From: Drosophila persimilis
Taxonomy: Eukaryota; Arthropoda; Insecta; Diptera; Drosophilidae
DNA: 64,000 bases
Assembly: GCF_003286085.1 (NCBI RefSeq)
Contig: NW_020825294.1
Coordinates: forward strand, 682,001-746,000
Direction of reading: 5' to 3'
A program made the position numbers and the translations under genes. Below, in pieces: positions 37,589 to 48,524 of the stretch. The notes under the pieces are model-generated. The model did not search any database. It was not told the DNA's origin and worked only from the letters and a program-made list of their open reading frames with translations. The first letter of the stretch is position 1; each line of letters opens with the position of its first letter.

Positions 37589-39946
37589 TTATAGCCGTAT
37601 CTTGTTGCGATTTGGCCGCTTTACCAGACTCTTGCGGACCTCAAGCTTCTTCATCCTACTGGCAGTTGCCGCAGCCAACTGCTTTTTCCGCTGGGCTTTG
37701 GCCCTCTTCCGGCTTTGGCTGCGGAGGTAGTAGATTTCGCGTATCAGACTGTGGCCCTGATCCTCGTCGCGCAGCGTGGCGGAGAACTCATTGAAATAAT
37801 TGCCTCCAATTGTCAGCGTCTCGTCAATCTTCATGTACGGGCCGTATAGCGTGGTCATTGGCGGCCAATAGCCGGACCGATAGGAGCCCAGGGGATTGCC
37901 GCTGATCACAAAGTTTGTCCACAGGTCGACCATGCGGTGGGCCATCGTCACGTCCGGCGGACTCAGGCGCTGCACATGCTCGGGATAAGGAAAGAGGTAG
38001 AGGGCCTCGTCGGTCAGCGAGACGCCCGCCTTAAACGGACTCTGCATGTTCGTCTCCTCGTCCATCTCGCGATACCTATTGAACTCGCCCGCGTAGTCGA
38101 AGGAGTAGAGGAACGTGTTGTCCGGATTATGTTTGTTGTTCATATTCATTGCCAGCAACACGGGCAGCTTGTGATTCAGGGTTCCAGCCACCTGTAAGAC
38201 CGTTAGAATTAGAGATTGATTTGGATAGTTTAGCGGTGTGCTTACATCGACTAGCCTGGGAATCAGGGTGTCGAAAGTTCCGTTCTCCAGGAGCTGCCGA
38301 TTGAAAAAGTCGTGCGTGACGAAGCTGGTGAGCAGCATGGTCTTATCAGTGCCCACTACCTGCCGTATCACATGATCGATGTAGTCGTAGGTATTGTAAT
38401 CATCGTCCGGGATCTTTCCCTCGAAGTCGTTGTCTACGATCTCGTTGAGGACTCGAGTGCCGGCATTTTTCGGACAGCCGCCCATGGCCGGATACGAGAA
38501 ATTGGACTCCAACATGAGATCGTAGGGGTGCTTGGGCAGCACGCCACTCGGCCCACCAATGGTGAACTGTATGCCGCCCGTGTGGCCAATGCCCAGGTCA
38601 GATTTCTCGAGCTGTCAGGTGAGGGCTCTCGTTAATCAGAGATTGCCTGCAGTATGATGCACTTGATGTACTTACCGCATGTTCCATGAAAGCGGTGAGC
38701 AGCTCCAGGGCCGTGAGTTCCATGAGGCAAGTGTTCAGATCCCGTACTGTCACCATCTGGCAGTCAGCCTTCTTGGCTATCTCCTGGGCATGCTTGCGTG
38801 GATCCTCCTCGAGGAAGATGGGCATAATGGCCGAGCCCGAGTGGTAGATCACCTGGCTGAAGAGACCCCGCTGCACCATCGGCGAGAGGGTGAGCAGATG
38901 TGCAATGGCTGCCCCACCCACCTGTCCCGCGACAGTGACACGCGTCGGATCGCCGCCAAAGTACTGGATGAAGTGCTTGACAAACTGCAGGGCAAGGAAG
39001 ATGTCCAGAAATCCAGCATTTCCTGGTATTTCGTCTGTTTTGGTGGAGAGGAACCCAAAGGGTCCCAGGCGGTACTGCGGCGTCACCAGCACCACATCCT
39101 TCTCGAGCAGATAGTCTGGCGGCGCCTCGGAATTGCTGCCCTCGTACAGATACTCGCCGTGTATGTAGACAAGAACGGGCAGCTTCGCAGTCACATTCGG
39201 CGTAGTGACGGTCATCGTTAGGCAATCCTCAACGTCCAGCACATCGTCCAGCTTGCGTAGCGAGTCCATCGACACCACCGAGGGACATCCAATCTTTTCC
39301 GCTGTAGCATCCATTACATCTTCCCAAGGCTCTATCGGGCGCGGGGCCTATGAAATAGAACCAAATCCAAAATAACTCTTCCCTTTTTTCCGGAATCTAT
39401 AAGGAGCAGATGACACAAAATAACAACTTGACGGCGGGAGAACCACATCCTCGATAGTATAGTGGTTAGTATCCCCGCCTGTCACGCGGGAGACCGGGGT
39501 TCAATTCCCCGTCGGGGAGATTCCAATTTGTTTTATTTTTCTTCAGAGAATTTAATTTTGTGAGATTTGCATATTTTTGAAAGTTTCTAGTAGTAGAAAC
39601 CGGATAACCAATCAAGCTGAACATTTCTATTCGAATGTTTTAAAATTAGCTCTCATTTTTCTTTCACTTTCTGATGCTTCCGTTCAGAAAGCATTAGCCA
39701 CGACCATACCTTGAATCGATGCTGCCCCGTCGGGGGCTCGGCGTATCTGACATCGACAAACTGCAGCACCTCGCGCTTGGTCCAGGCAGTCTCTAGGATT
39801 TTTCCCTGGATACTGCCCAGCTTTGGTAGCTCAATGATGGTGTCTTTCTCCTCGTCGTAGACCCTGCCGCGGACGCGTGCCTCCGCGCCCCAGTGGAGGG
39901 CCAGGACGATGAGGACGGCGAGTGGTAGCACAGATACGTGGTGCAT
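37589..39946 (-). CDS. CG9287: Cholinesterase-like secreted protein, CG9287 orthologue
   Basis: Minus-strand exons 39710-39946, 38676-39347, 38246-38611 and 37589-38191, all joined at phase 0, giving 625 residues. A signal peptide (MHHVSVLPLAVLIVLALHWG) starts the first exon. The domain shows ILETAWTKREVLQFVDVRYA, VEDCLTMTV, LPVLVYIHGEYLYEG, TPQYRLGPFGFLSTK, and at the nucleophile elbow GQVGG: valine replaces the catalytic serine. The last part (FLYSFDYAGEFNRY, LYLFPYPEH, MVDLWTNF) is the usual carboxylesterase C-terminal half, followed by a basic tail. It lacks the Glu/Gln-rich tail of Glt. The first intron holds tRNA-Asp copy 4 on the opposite strand. Gene name is from position and order next to Glt in D. 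melanogaster, as remembered. Confidence 0.88.
39448..39519 (+). tRNA. tRNA-Asp-GTC: tRNA-Asp (GTC), copy 4
   Basis: A complete 72-nt tRNA-Asp that differs from copies 1-3 by T at D-loop position 20. It lies in the first intron of CG9287 but antisense to it. Downstream TTTT and TTTTT runs at 39531-39540 can end Pol III transcription. Confidence 0.96.
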
Positions 39947-41087
39947 CTTGGAGAACGCGATCAGAAGAAACCAAGAAGCCAGCGCTCTCGATGGCGCACT
40001 AAACGCGACTGATCTATGCCGTGTGGTGTCTAATAGATTTTAGTCCGCTCTGACCTGAAGTTTCACCCCAGACCTGACCGACATACCCAAAAGAAGATTT
40101 CGCAAACGGAGAGACTAAGACAAAACGCCAAAATACGAATGACGCCTTGTCCCCGTGGTCGGTCTCTGCCGATTCATAGATTTATGCAAATAATTAAGAA
40201 TTTCGCTGCTCCGCTTTTGCCCACTCCGGGCGCTTCGGGGCAAGTAAAAGGGAAAAGCCCGGCGACAGACCAACAAACCGACAGCCCGAACTTGATTTGT
40301 CAGCTGGTCAGTCATTAGGCGCCGAGATTGATTTGCTGGCGAATATTTGCCGGCAAACATTGGGCATTCGCTGAGTTTGTCTTTCTCACGCCAACAATGG
40401 CCACGAGGAAAGTGCGGGCAGAGCTGGGGTAAAAATTAATATCTTAAAAGCTGCGGGCGCTGCCTATTTTAAATTTTAGATTTTACAAATTGATTTTCCA
40501 TATTCTCCTCGCTACTGGTATTCGAGGCCCATCGCGAATTATCAATCATCCCGAGCTGCGGGAGAAAGCAATATCACGCTTTAATGTCCAAAGCGACTTT
40601 TGCACTTAATAATCTCTGTAGGTTCTTCAGATATACGAGTTTCCCTTGTTTGAAAAGGGAAGGCCCGCTACAGCAGCTACAGCAAATTATTTTACTGATT
40701 ATATATTCCCGACTAAAACTGATTCTCTTTTAATTAAGTTATCGAATCAGGCATGGCATTATATTGAACACAGAACATACAAATGAGAGCTTGATCATCT
40801 CTCTAAACGAATAATTATGCAAATTTTGGTCGCAATCAACAGTTATCCATTCCTCTGACTCTCTGGCACATCGAATATGATTTATTGGATTTATACGGAG
40901 AACTCTCGCGAGTTCGTGAATGGGATATATAACTTAAATAAATATGTGGTCGAACACTCTTCCTTCTTCGACAGAAAATAGTCCGAATGCAATTTATTTA
41001 TTTATTCTTCCCCTGACTCGCAAATAAAATATATCTTACTAGTACTTGGTAAGTCATTCATCAAATAGCCACATTGTGATTTAAGTT
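39947..41087. other. Upstream region of CG9287, no gene seen
   Basis: Contains the presumed CG9287 promoter. No open frame with coding character was found. Confidence 0.6.
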
Positions 41088-41107
41088 CTACGCAATGTTC
41101 CTTATCA

Positions 41108-41385
41108 TTCTTATTATTATTATCATTCTATGATACCACTTTCGAAAAAGCCAAGATTCCCGTGGCCTGCGACACAAACTGCCCTCATCGCCCAAATCGG
41201 AAATTCCAAGCCAATAGCTGCGGCCTTTGGTGAGCTTTACTTGAATGGCATTCAGCTCTTCTTCGCTTCTCGGACTCGCCAGATAGCCCCCATCTGACGG
41301 CATACATTCGATCCGAAGAACCAATTGACTGTGTTACTCTGCTCGATGTAAAAGAACAAAGCTTTCCAGTTTCTTTACTTTCGGC
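41108..41385 (-). pseudogene. C-type lectin domain fragment, frameshifted and truncated
   Basis: On the minus strand the frames read FFYIEQSNTVNWFFGSNVCR then QMG, then GYLASPRSEEELNAIQ and KGRSYWLGISDLGDEGS, then FVSQATGILAF. This follows the order of a Drosophila C-type lectin domain (YIE..W..A...C...G.LAS...EEEL.AI.....YWLGISDL..EG.FVS..TG). Two single-base losses, one in the run of G at 41287-41291 and one near 41180, break the frame. The second half, with the last cysteines and the sugar-binding loop, is missing. It resembles the Acp29AB/lectin group of secreted fly lectins. The homology is by eye. Confidence 0.6.
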
Positions 41386-41471
41386 ACCTCCTTCCCTGCT
41401 TCGATTGAGGAAAATTTATTCTGCAAATTCCGATCTTCTGCTGTTGCACATTTGAGGTAATTTGTAGACTA

Positions 41472-41681
41472 ATGTTCAAGCTTGTGTCTTTCCTCCTGTA
41501 TATGCTGATTGCTGTACATCTGCAAGGATCCTTGACATCCTTGATTCGGTAAGTGGAAATTCTAAGATAAGATTGACGCGCTGCATACATATACATATAC
41601 ATATCTAATTGTAGGAATTGCTACTTATCAGTGATTCGCTTACAAGTACAAAATAAATTTACTCGTAATATAAGGAGGTAG
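41472..41681 (+). CDS. Possible two-exon small secreted peptide
   Basis: ATG at 41472 opens MFKLVSFLLYMLIAVHLQGS, a convincing signal peptide. The donor CG|GTAAGT at 41548/41549 follows, then a 66-base intron with a CTAAT branch-like motif and acceptor TTGTAG. The second exon, 41615-41681, adds about 21 residues (NCYLSVIRLQVQNKF) and stops, for a total near 47 residues. Intron size and signals are those of a normal short fly intron, and a signal-peptide exon followed by a short intron is common in seminal-fluid peptides and lectins. It could instead be the displaced start of the broken lectin on the other strand, or chance. Confidence 0.35.
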
Positions 41682-41927
41682 ACCTCTAAGTATTTCTGAT
41701 ATCAAAATTCATTTCAATTGTTAAGACTTTTATTTTTCCCAGGGTGTCTACTTAGATAAATAGTACCTTCTCCCTCCATATGGCAGACATTTAATTGATT
41801 CGGTGATCAGAGTGTGTGAACATACGCGAGTATAGCCTCCACTTGTGTGTACAAATGAATCATAAAATCATTTTATTGACATCCATGAATAAATAAATTA
41901 AGTGGAATGTAACAAGTAATTAAATTC

Positions 41928-44836
41928 TTATTGTTTTTGGATCCGCGTTGACTTCTTGGCAATGAACACCAAATTTTGGCCACGCGCCTCATTGGCTGTC
42001 GTCTCATTATTGTCCTCCTCTTCATCCTCCTGATCGTCCTCGGCGTCGACGTCAGGCAACCTATCCCGCATGGTGGCCGCCAGCAAGGCCGATTCCAGGT
42101 CATAGTAGTCCTCGTTGACCAGACTGTATCCCTTCTTGACCTCCTCGACCGCAATGCGGTATTCGTCCAGATAGTTGTCGCCGAAGCTGATCGTGCGACC
42201 TAGGCGCATATAGGGCCCCGTGTCGTCGCTCATTGGTGCCCAAGAGGGCAGACCCTGGGCAGCGGGTACTCCCGTCTTGGCGAAGGACGTCCACAGGGCC
42301 ACCATCCGCTTGGCTACCTTGATGTCGCGGTTGGAGTTTAGCGTCTGGTAACGTGGCCAGGGGAAGAGGTAGAGGTTATCGTCAGTCAGCGACACGCCCA
42401 TGTCGAAGGGCACAAATGAGGCCTCCTCATCGCTGCTACCGTAGCGGTTCAGCTCCCCCTCGTAGTCGAAGGTGTACAGATAGGTACTGTTGGGCAGCTT
42501 CTTGGCATTGGCCTGGAGCACCAAGAGCACGGGATTCTTCAGGGAAATCGTGGTGCAGAGCTGCTCAGGGTAGGCCATTCGGTGACTATTAATATTAGCA
42601 TTCGGAAATGTTCATTTGCTACTCACGTCGATCAGTCCTGGGGTAAGACGTTTGAAGCTGCCGTTCTTGATGTCCTCGACACTGAAGATCTCCTCGTCGG
42701 CAAAGTCACTCCAGGAGCCAGTGGGATCCGCCCCATTGGCCTGCGCAATAATGGTTTCAATGTACTGGCGTCCAGTCAGCTTATCATCCAGAATTGTTTC
42801 GTTGAAACTGTCCGCAAATATGTCTGCAGAGATGATGGTGAATTCACATTTAGTCACGAGGTCATAAAAGTGCGTCAGTGTGTTCACTCACCCCTCAACA
42901 TGAAGGTACCGCCATGCTTGACGCTGCCGCCCATTGTGGGATAGGCTTGGAACTTCTCGGCGGCCAGCAGTCGCCCCGGATGCTCCGGCAGGATGCCTGA
43001 CGGTCCACCGATGACCAGCTGGACACCGCCATAGGCGCCGCCGCTCAGCGAGGGTTTGTCCTCGCCATGGATGCTGAAGGCGGCCAGCAGCATAGTGGCG
43101 TTGAGTCGAACCAGGCACTTGTTCAACGACTCCACCTTAGCCAGCTGCTTGCAGCCGGCGATGCGAGCAATATCCTTGGTGGCGGCTAGTGGGGTGTCCG
43201 TGATAAAGGCGGGCGACAGCGCCGTGCCCGACTGGTAGATGACTTGATGGAAGAGTCCCGCCGGCACGGCCGGGCTCAGGGTTAGCACGTTGACAAGTGC
43301 TGCCCCGCCCACCTGGCCGAAGAGAGTGACCCGCTGCGGATCGCCACCGAAGGAGGAAATGTGCTTCTGCACCCACTTAAGCGCCAGGATGATGTCGCTT
43401 ACGGCCGCGTTTCCAGGCATGTCGTCGCTCATTGTCGACAGGAAGCCGAATGGACCCAATCGGTATCGCACCGAAACCAGCACCACATCCTCCTCCAGCA
43501 GATAGCCGGGAGCGGCCTCCACGGAGTCGCCGTCGTAGAAGAAGTCGCCATGAATGTACACCATAACTGGCGAGAGATCTCCCTCCATCTGTCGAACGGT
43601 AGGCAGAGGCTAAGTCAATCAAGAATTTTCACTTGCGGAGATTTTCACCTACCGCCTTGGTGCTGATGGAGAGTCGAAGACAGTCCTCGACATCGAAGCC
43701 GTCCTCCTCCAATTTGGCGTACTTGAGCAGATCCTGTATGGAAGGGCATCCGGGGTGATGGCGATGGGCGGGAAGAACGCCCCGCCAGGAAGAAGCCGGT
43801 TCCGCTGCCTAAAGCCAATGAAATTTAATTTTAAGTCTCTAGATTTTAATCTATTTGGCTTCGATTTATCATATCTGTTGTTATTATTAATGTCTATATA
43901 TTTTTAGCCGCCTGACCAATTGACGTATTAGATCAGAGTATTCTTAGCTGGTTCCACAATCTTTACGCGTTCATCGGATGAAGGTTTTTGGGCCAAAGTC
44001 TAACACGCGGGATACTGGCGATTAATTTCTCATTGGAGAGATTTTAAGAAAACTTTTATTCTTTTAAATAATACTTTTATGATTTGATGACCTTTGGTTT
44101 AACATCATCTCCCGGATATTCTACGTATTTGATTCACATTCTTAGTAGAAACAAACAAAACAAAAAAGAATAAAAATATAAAAAGAAGTTTACATTCCTC
44201 CCCGACGGGGAATTGAACCCCGGTCTCCCGCGTGACAGGCGGGGATACTAACCACTATACTATCGAGGATTTGCTTCTTCTGCCGTCAAACTGCTATTTT
44301 ACCACTATACTATCGAGGACTCTGACACTAGGGCCAAGATATAAAAATAAGGAACCAATCTTAAGCAGAGAAATTCTTCTTGAACATATTTTTGAATTTG
44401 AGTTCCTTGACCCTTGGAATAGAAACTGGAACAAGAAGAAATATGAACTCACCTTGAAGCGATCTGCCTTTCCGTATGGCACATCGAGGAATTGCATTAT
44501 TTCCTTGCCAGTCCAGTCCGTGCTCAAAGTCCGACCACGGAGCCTGCCCAGAACGGGCACCGATGCGGTGAACACATTCGACTCGGGAGTGCTGGGCTTC
44601 TGCTGCTGGAGCGGGGGCTGCTTCTGTTTGTTGGGTCGCTGCTTCTGCCCGGCCGCCTGTTGGTTCTTGTTGGGTCGTCTGTTCTTGTGGTTGCCCATAG
44701 CCTGTGCGGATCCAGGCTTGGTCCTCTGCTGCTTCTGCTTTTGATAGTTTTGGGATCTCTCAGCCTGACTGCTGGCCGCCAGGGCCAGAAGGACGATCGC
44801 CAGGAGGATCAGCACACCACCACGTATCCTTGCCAT
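41928..44836 (-). CDS. CG9289: Cholinesterase-like secreted protein, CG9289 orthologue
   Basis: Minus-strand exons 44453-44836, 43653-43808, 42892-43588, 42627-42823 and 41928-42560, giving 688 residues. The last acceptor is placed at GAGCAG|CTCTGC because this keeps phase 0 and aligns with the same junction in CG9287. Signal peptide at the start, then a basic Gln/Lys/Asn-rich insert of about 55 residues (RRPNKNQQAAGQKQRPNKQK) before the esterase domain. The domain has VEDCLRLSI, VMVYIHGDFFYDG, VRYRLGPFGFLS, and GQVGG instead of GxSxG, so it is predicted inactive. The C-terminus is acidic (DAEDDQEDEEEDNNE). A minus-strand AATAAA at 41877-41872 fits as poly(A) signal. The first intron holds tRNA-Asp copy 5 and a tRNA fragment. 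Confidence 0.86.
44198..44269 (-). tRNA. tRNA-Asp-GTC: tRNA-Asp (GTC), copy 5
   Basis: A complete minus-strand tRNA-Asp with the T20 variant shared only with copy 4. It lies in the first intron of CG9289 in the sense orientation. Its 3' flank carries the same block (44132-44152) as copy 2, 46 bases away in both cases. Confidence 0.96.
44301..44319 (-). pseudogene. tRNA-Asp 5' fragment (nucleotides 1-19)
   Basis: Nineteen bases identical to the first 19 nucleotides of tRNA-Asp, in the same orientation as copy 5 and 50 bases from the same part of it. The similarity stops sharply in the D-loop. It lacks the B box and cannot be a tRNA gene. Confidence 0.85.
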
Positions 44837-45762
44837 ATCTAGACTTCACTTTTTGGTTCTGTTGTGGTGCGAGGGACGGGACAAGAAGAACTGCTGGCTG
44901 CTTCGACCACTAGCCACGAAGAAGACTTTCTCGGCATTATCGAGTGACTCTTGACCGGGCACGAGTTCTATTTTAGATGAACCGCTGCCGCAGCATCGCG
45001 ATGAAATGGGGTCAAGTCGTAGTCGTTGACAGCTCTCTGCCTCTTCTTTGCTCTTTTCCTGCCCTTCGCAAATCTCTCGACCGATCCAAATCCACCTCTC
45101 AACTCGCGAACACACTCCATGAATATTCATTGAATCGTAGCCATAGCTGGATTGGTTCTTGAGGATTATGCTGCTGTTGTTAGTAAAATAGAGCCACTGC
45201 CAAAGAACCAATTCCATCAGCGACGACCCCCACGGCGTTTTCTCCCAATCAGTCGGACCTGGATCTGGCGCCAATGGGTATGGTATTATCAAACCGGAGC
45301 GAATGCCAAAGCCAAAGCAAATGAGAAATGACAAATACCATTATGCAAAGCCATTTCTAATCTAGATTGAATAGTTTTGCTTGCAGATACATTCGTTTTT
45401 TCATTTAGGTTTCTAGAAGGTGTTGATAATCGTATGTGTGCATATTAGATTCGTTAACGCTTTATTAATAAATTAATATAGTATGTATCGTGTAAAATTA
45501 TATTAAAATGCATTCATCTAGAACTACAAACGCACTAACAATTGCATTGAAATGCAGAAACTTCAAAGAGAAGAGAACTTCTCCCGTTTCGCGGAGAACA
45601 TTTTGAGACGTTGGTTGTGCATTAGCAACGGGCAGAATTGCAGAAGATCTTCTATATATATATAGACTTATGTATATGTATACATATGTTTGTGGGCGAG
45701 TGTGAAGAGTGAACACCTGGCCGTGTGCGAGTGTGGGCCGACCGACGCTGACTCACATTCAT
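44837..45762. other. CG9289 upstream region and PrBP 3' flank
   Basis: No gene seen. The part nearest 44837 should hold the CG9289 promoter. TTTATT on the plus strand at 45461-45466 is a possible poly(A) signal (AATAAA on minus) for PrBP, about 300 bases after its stop. Confidence 0.5.
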
Positions 45763-46827
<1,065 letters not shown>

Positions 46828-47546
46828 ATGATTATCTATGGCGTGTATATAGTTAGCAAATCGGGTGGCCTTATTTTCAACCTGGACAACCATGTACCCC
46901 GCATCGAGCACGAGAAGACATTCACATATCCCCTGGACCTGGTGCTCGACTACGACTCCAAGAAGGTGTCGGTGGCCTTTAACCGGAAAGATGGAATAAA
47001 CGGTAGGCGTTTTCTTGGCTTAATGCTCTCTAATTCTCTGTACCCATTTTTGGCTTTCTAGTGGGCCACGTCCTGGTGGCCGTGAATGGGATTCCTGTTA
47101 ATGGCATAACCCTGGACGATGGGCGCGACGTGAAAACGACTTTGGAGGCCGCGGAGAACTATCCCATAAACCTGAAGTTCAGCCGCCCCAAGACGACCAC
47201 CAACGAGAAGATCTTCCTGGCGAGCATGTTCTATCCGCTGTTCGCCATCGCCAGCCAACTGAGCCCCGAGCCAAAGAGTTCCGGCATCGAGCTGCTAGAG
47301 GCGGACACCTTCACGCTGCACTGCTTCCAAACACTCACCGGCATCAAGTTCATTGTGATCTCAGAGACGGGGCTAAACGGCATCGATCTGCTGCTACGCA
47401 AGGTCTACGAGCTGTACTCAGATTACGTCCTCAAGAACCCCTTCTACTCGCTGGAGATGCCGATTCGGTGCGAGCTCTTTGATAATAAGTTGCAGGAGCT
47501 CCTCGCGCAGGTGGAGAAGACGGGCATTAGCAATATTGATAAATAA
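46828..47546 (+). CDS. Trs23: TRAPP complex subunit Trs23 (TRAPPC4)
   Basis: Exons 46828-47002 and 47062-47546 (59-base intron, phase 1), giving 219 residues, the normal length for TRAPPC4. It starts [20 protein letters not shown], the first strands of the longin fold. A PDZ-like insert follows ([17 protein letters not shown] to [10 protein letters not shown]), and the longin half resumes with [20 protein letters not shown] and [10 protein letters not shown]. The protein is a core part of the TRAPP tethering complexes that activate Rab1 in ER-Golgi and autophagy traffic. The stop codon TAA (47544-47546) lies inside AATAAA. Confidence 0.96.
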
Positions 47547-47547
47547 A
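47542..47547 (+). promoter_or_regulatory. Trs23 poly(A) signal overlapping the stop codon
   Basis: AATAAA covers the last coding base pairs and the TAA stop. If used, the 3' UTR would be only about 10-30 bases. No other AATAAA lies closely downstream on this strand. Confidence 0.55.
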
Positions 47548-48524
47548 CGTTAACTACACTTTATACTCTGTTATCGAAATGAGGAACCTGTTGCTATCCA
47601 ATCTTTATTTCGTACCGATTCTATACTCGAGTGGTGTGGCTATACGATACGGAAAGTGTAATCTGATGTCTCTCTGGTTTTCAGATTCGATCTGTTCGCA
47701 ATTGGCATATATGTAGATGTATCAAAAGTAAAACCATCAAATGTGTGACCCTCCAGAGCCCAGATATAGCGCACTCCAAAAAATTCAATCGTGACGCTAC
47801 GTGTGCCATAGTGGACCATAAGCATTTATTGCTATCAGGTCTGACACAAGAAATTAAAATGATTTACATTTGGTTTATGTAATTTTTGATTTTGTTTTTT
47901 ATTCATTCAGCCATCTTACAGCTATTTTTGTATTTTATACATACTCATATAAAAATAGTTCTTCGCTTAGCTTTAAAGATACTCGTATTTTACACTTTCA
48001 GCGCATATTCTAGACAACACCCTAACCTAAAACAATATATTGCATGGCCTGTACGAGCTGTACGCTTTGTGATCGATCCACGCACAAGGATAAGAAGGTA
48101 ACGTAACCAAATAACCAACAAACTCAGTATTACATGCTAAATGGTATATATCTATGTATATATTATAATGGTGTAGTGTGTATGTTGTATACATATATCA
48201 TAGTAATATAGTTCTTGAGCAGAATATTGACTCCAAAAATAGATTGCAACTGCGTTAAACATTTAAAAATTAAGCAACAATTTCCAAAATACCTACTTAA
48301 GAGCTAGTAAAAAGTATCAAAAAGGTTTCAAGGCATAACAATTAAGTAAGTTTTTCATTTCATTTCTGTATAGCACTTGGCGGGGTTTATGTGTACAGCA
48401 AGATGGGGCCTGTATGTGTGGGGTGGGAGAAGTGTGGATTGTGGATTTGGGGTGTGGTGTGATTCCTATAGCATACTATTGCACCATTAGTAAGATACGA
48501 TGCGGTTTTATCCACCGTTTCCGA
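47548..48524. other. Intergenic and Hnf4 3' UTR region
   Basis: No supported gene. TTTATT on the plus strand at 47898-47903 is one possible Hnf4 poly(A) signal. A 61-codon minus-strand frame at 47640-47825 was not accepted. Confidence 0.5.

Noticed and set aside
38679-39221. 180-codon plus-strand frame opposite CG9287
   Set aside because: Shadow of the well-supported minus-strand exon.
47640-47825. 61-codon minus-strand frame between Trs23 and Hnf4
   Set aside because: Looks mildly protein-like but has no known domain, no promoter or splice signals, and is short enough to be chance.
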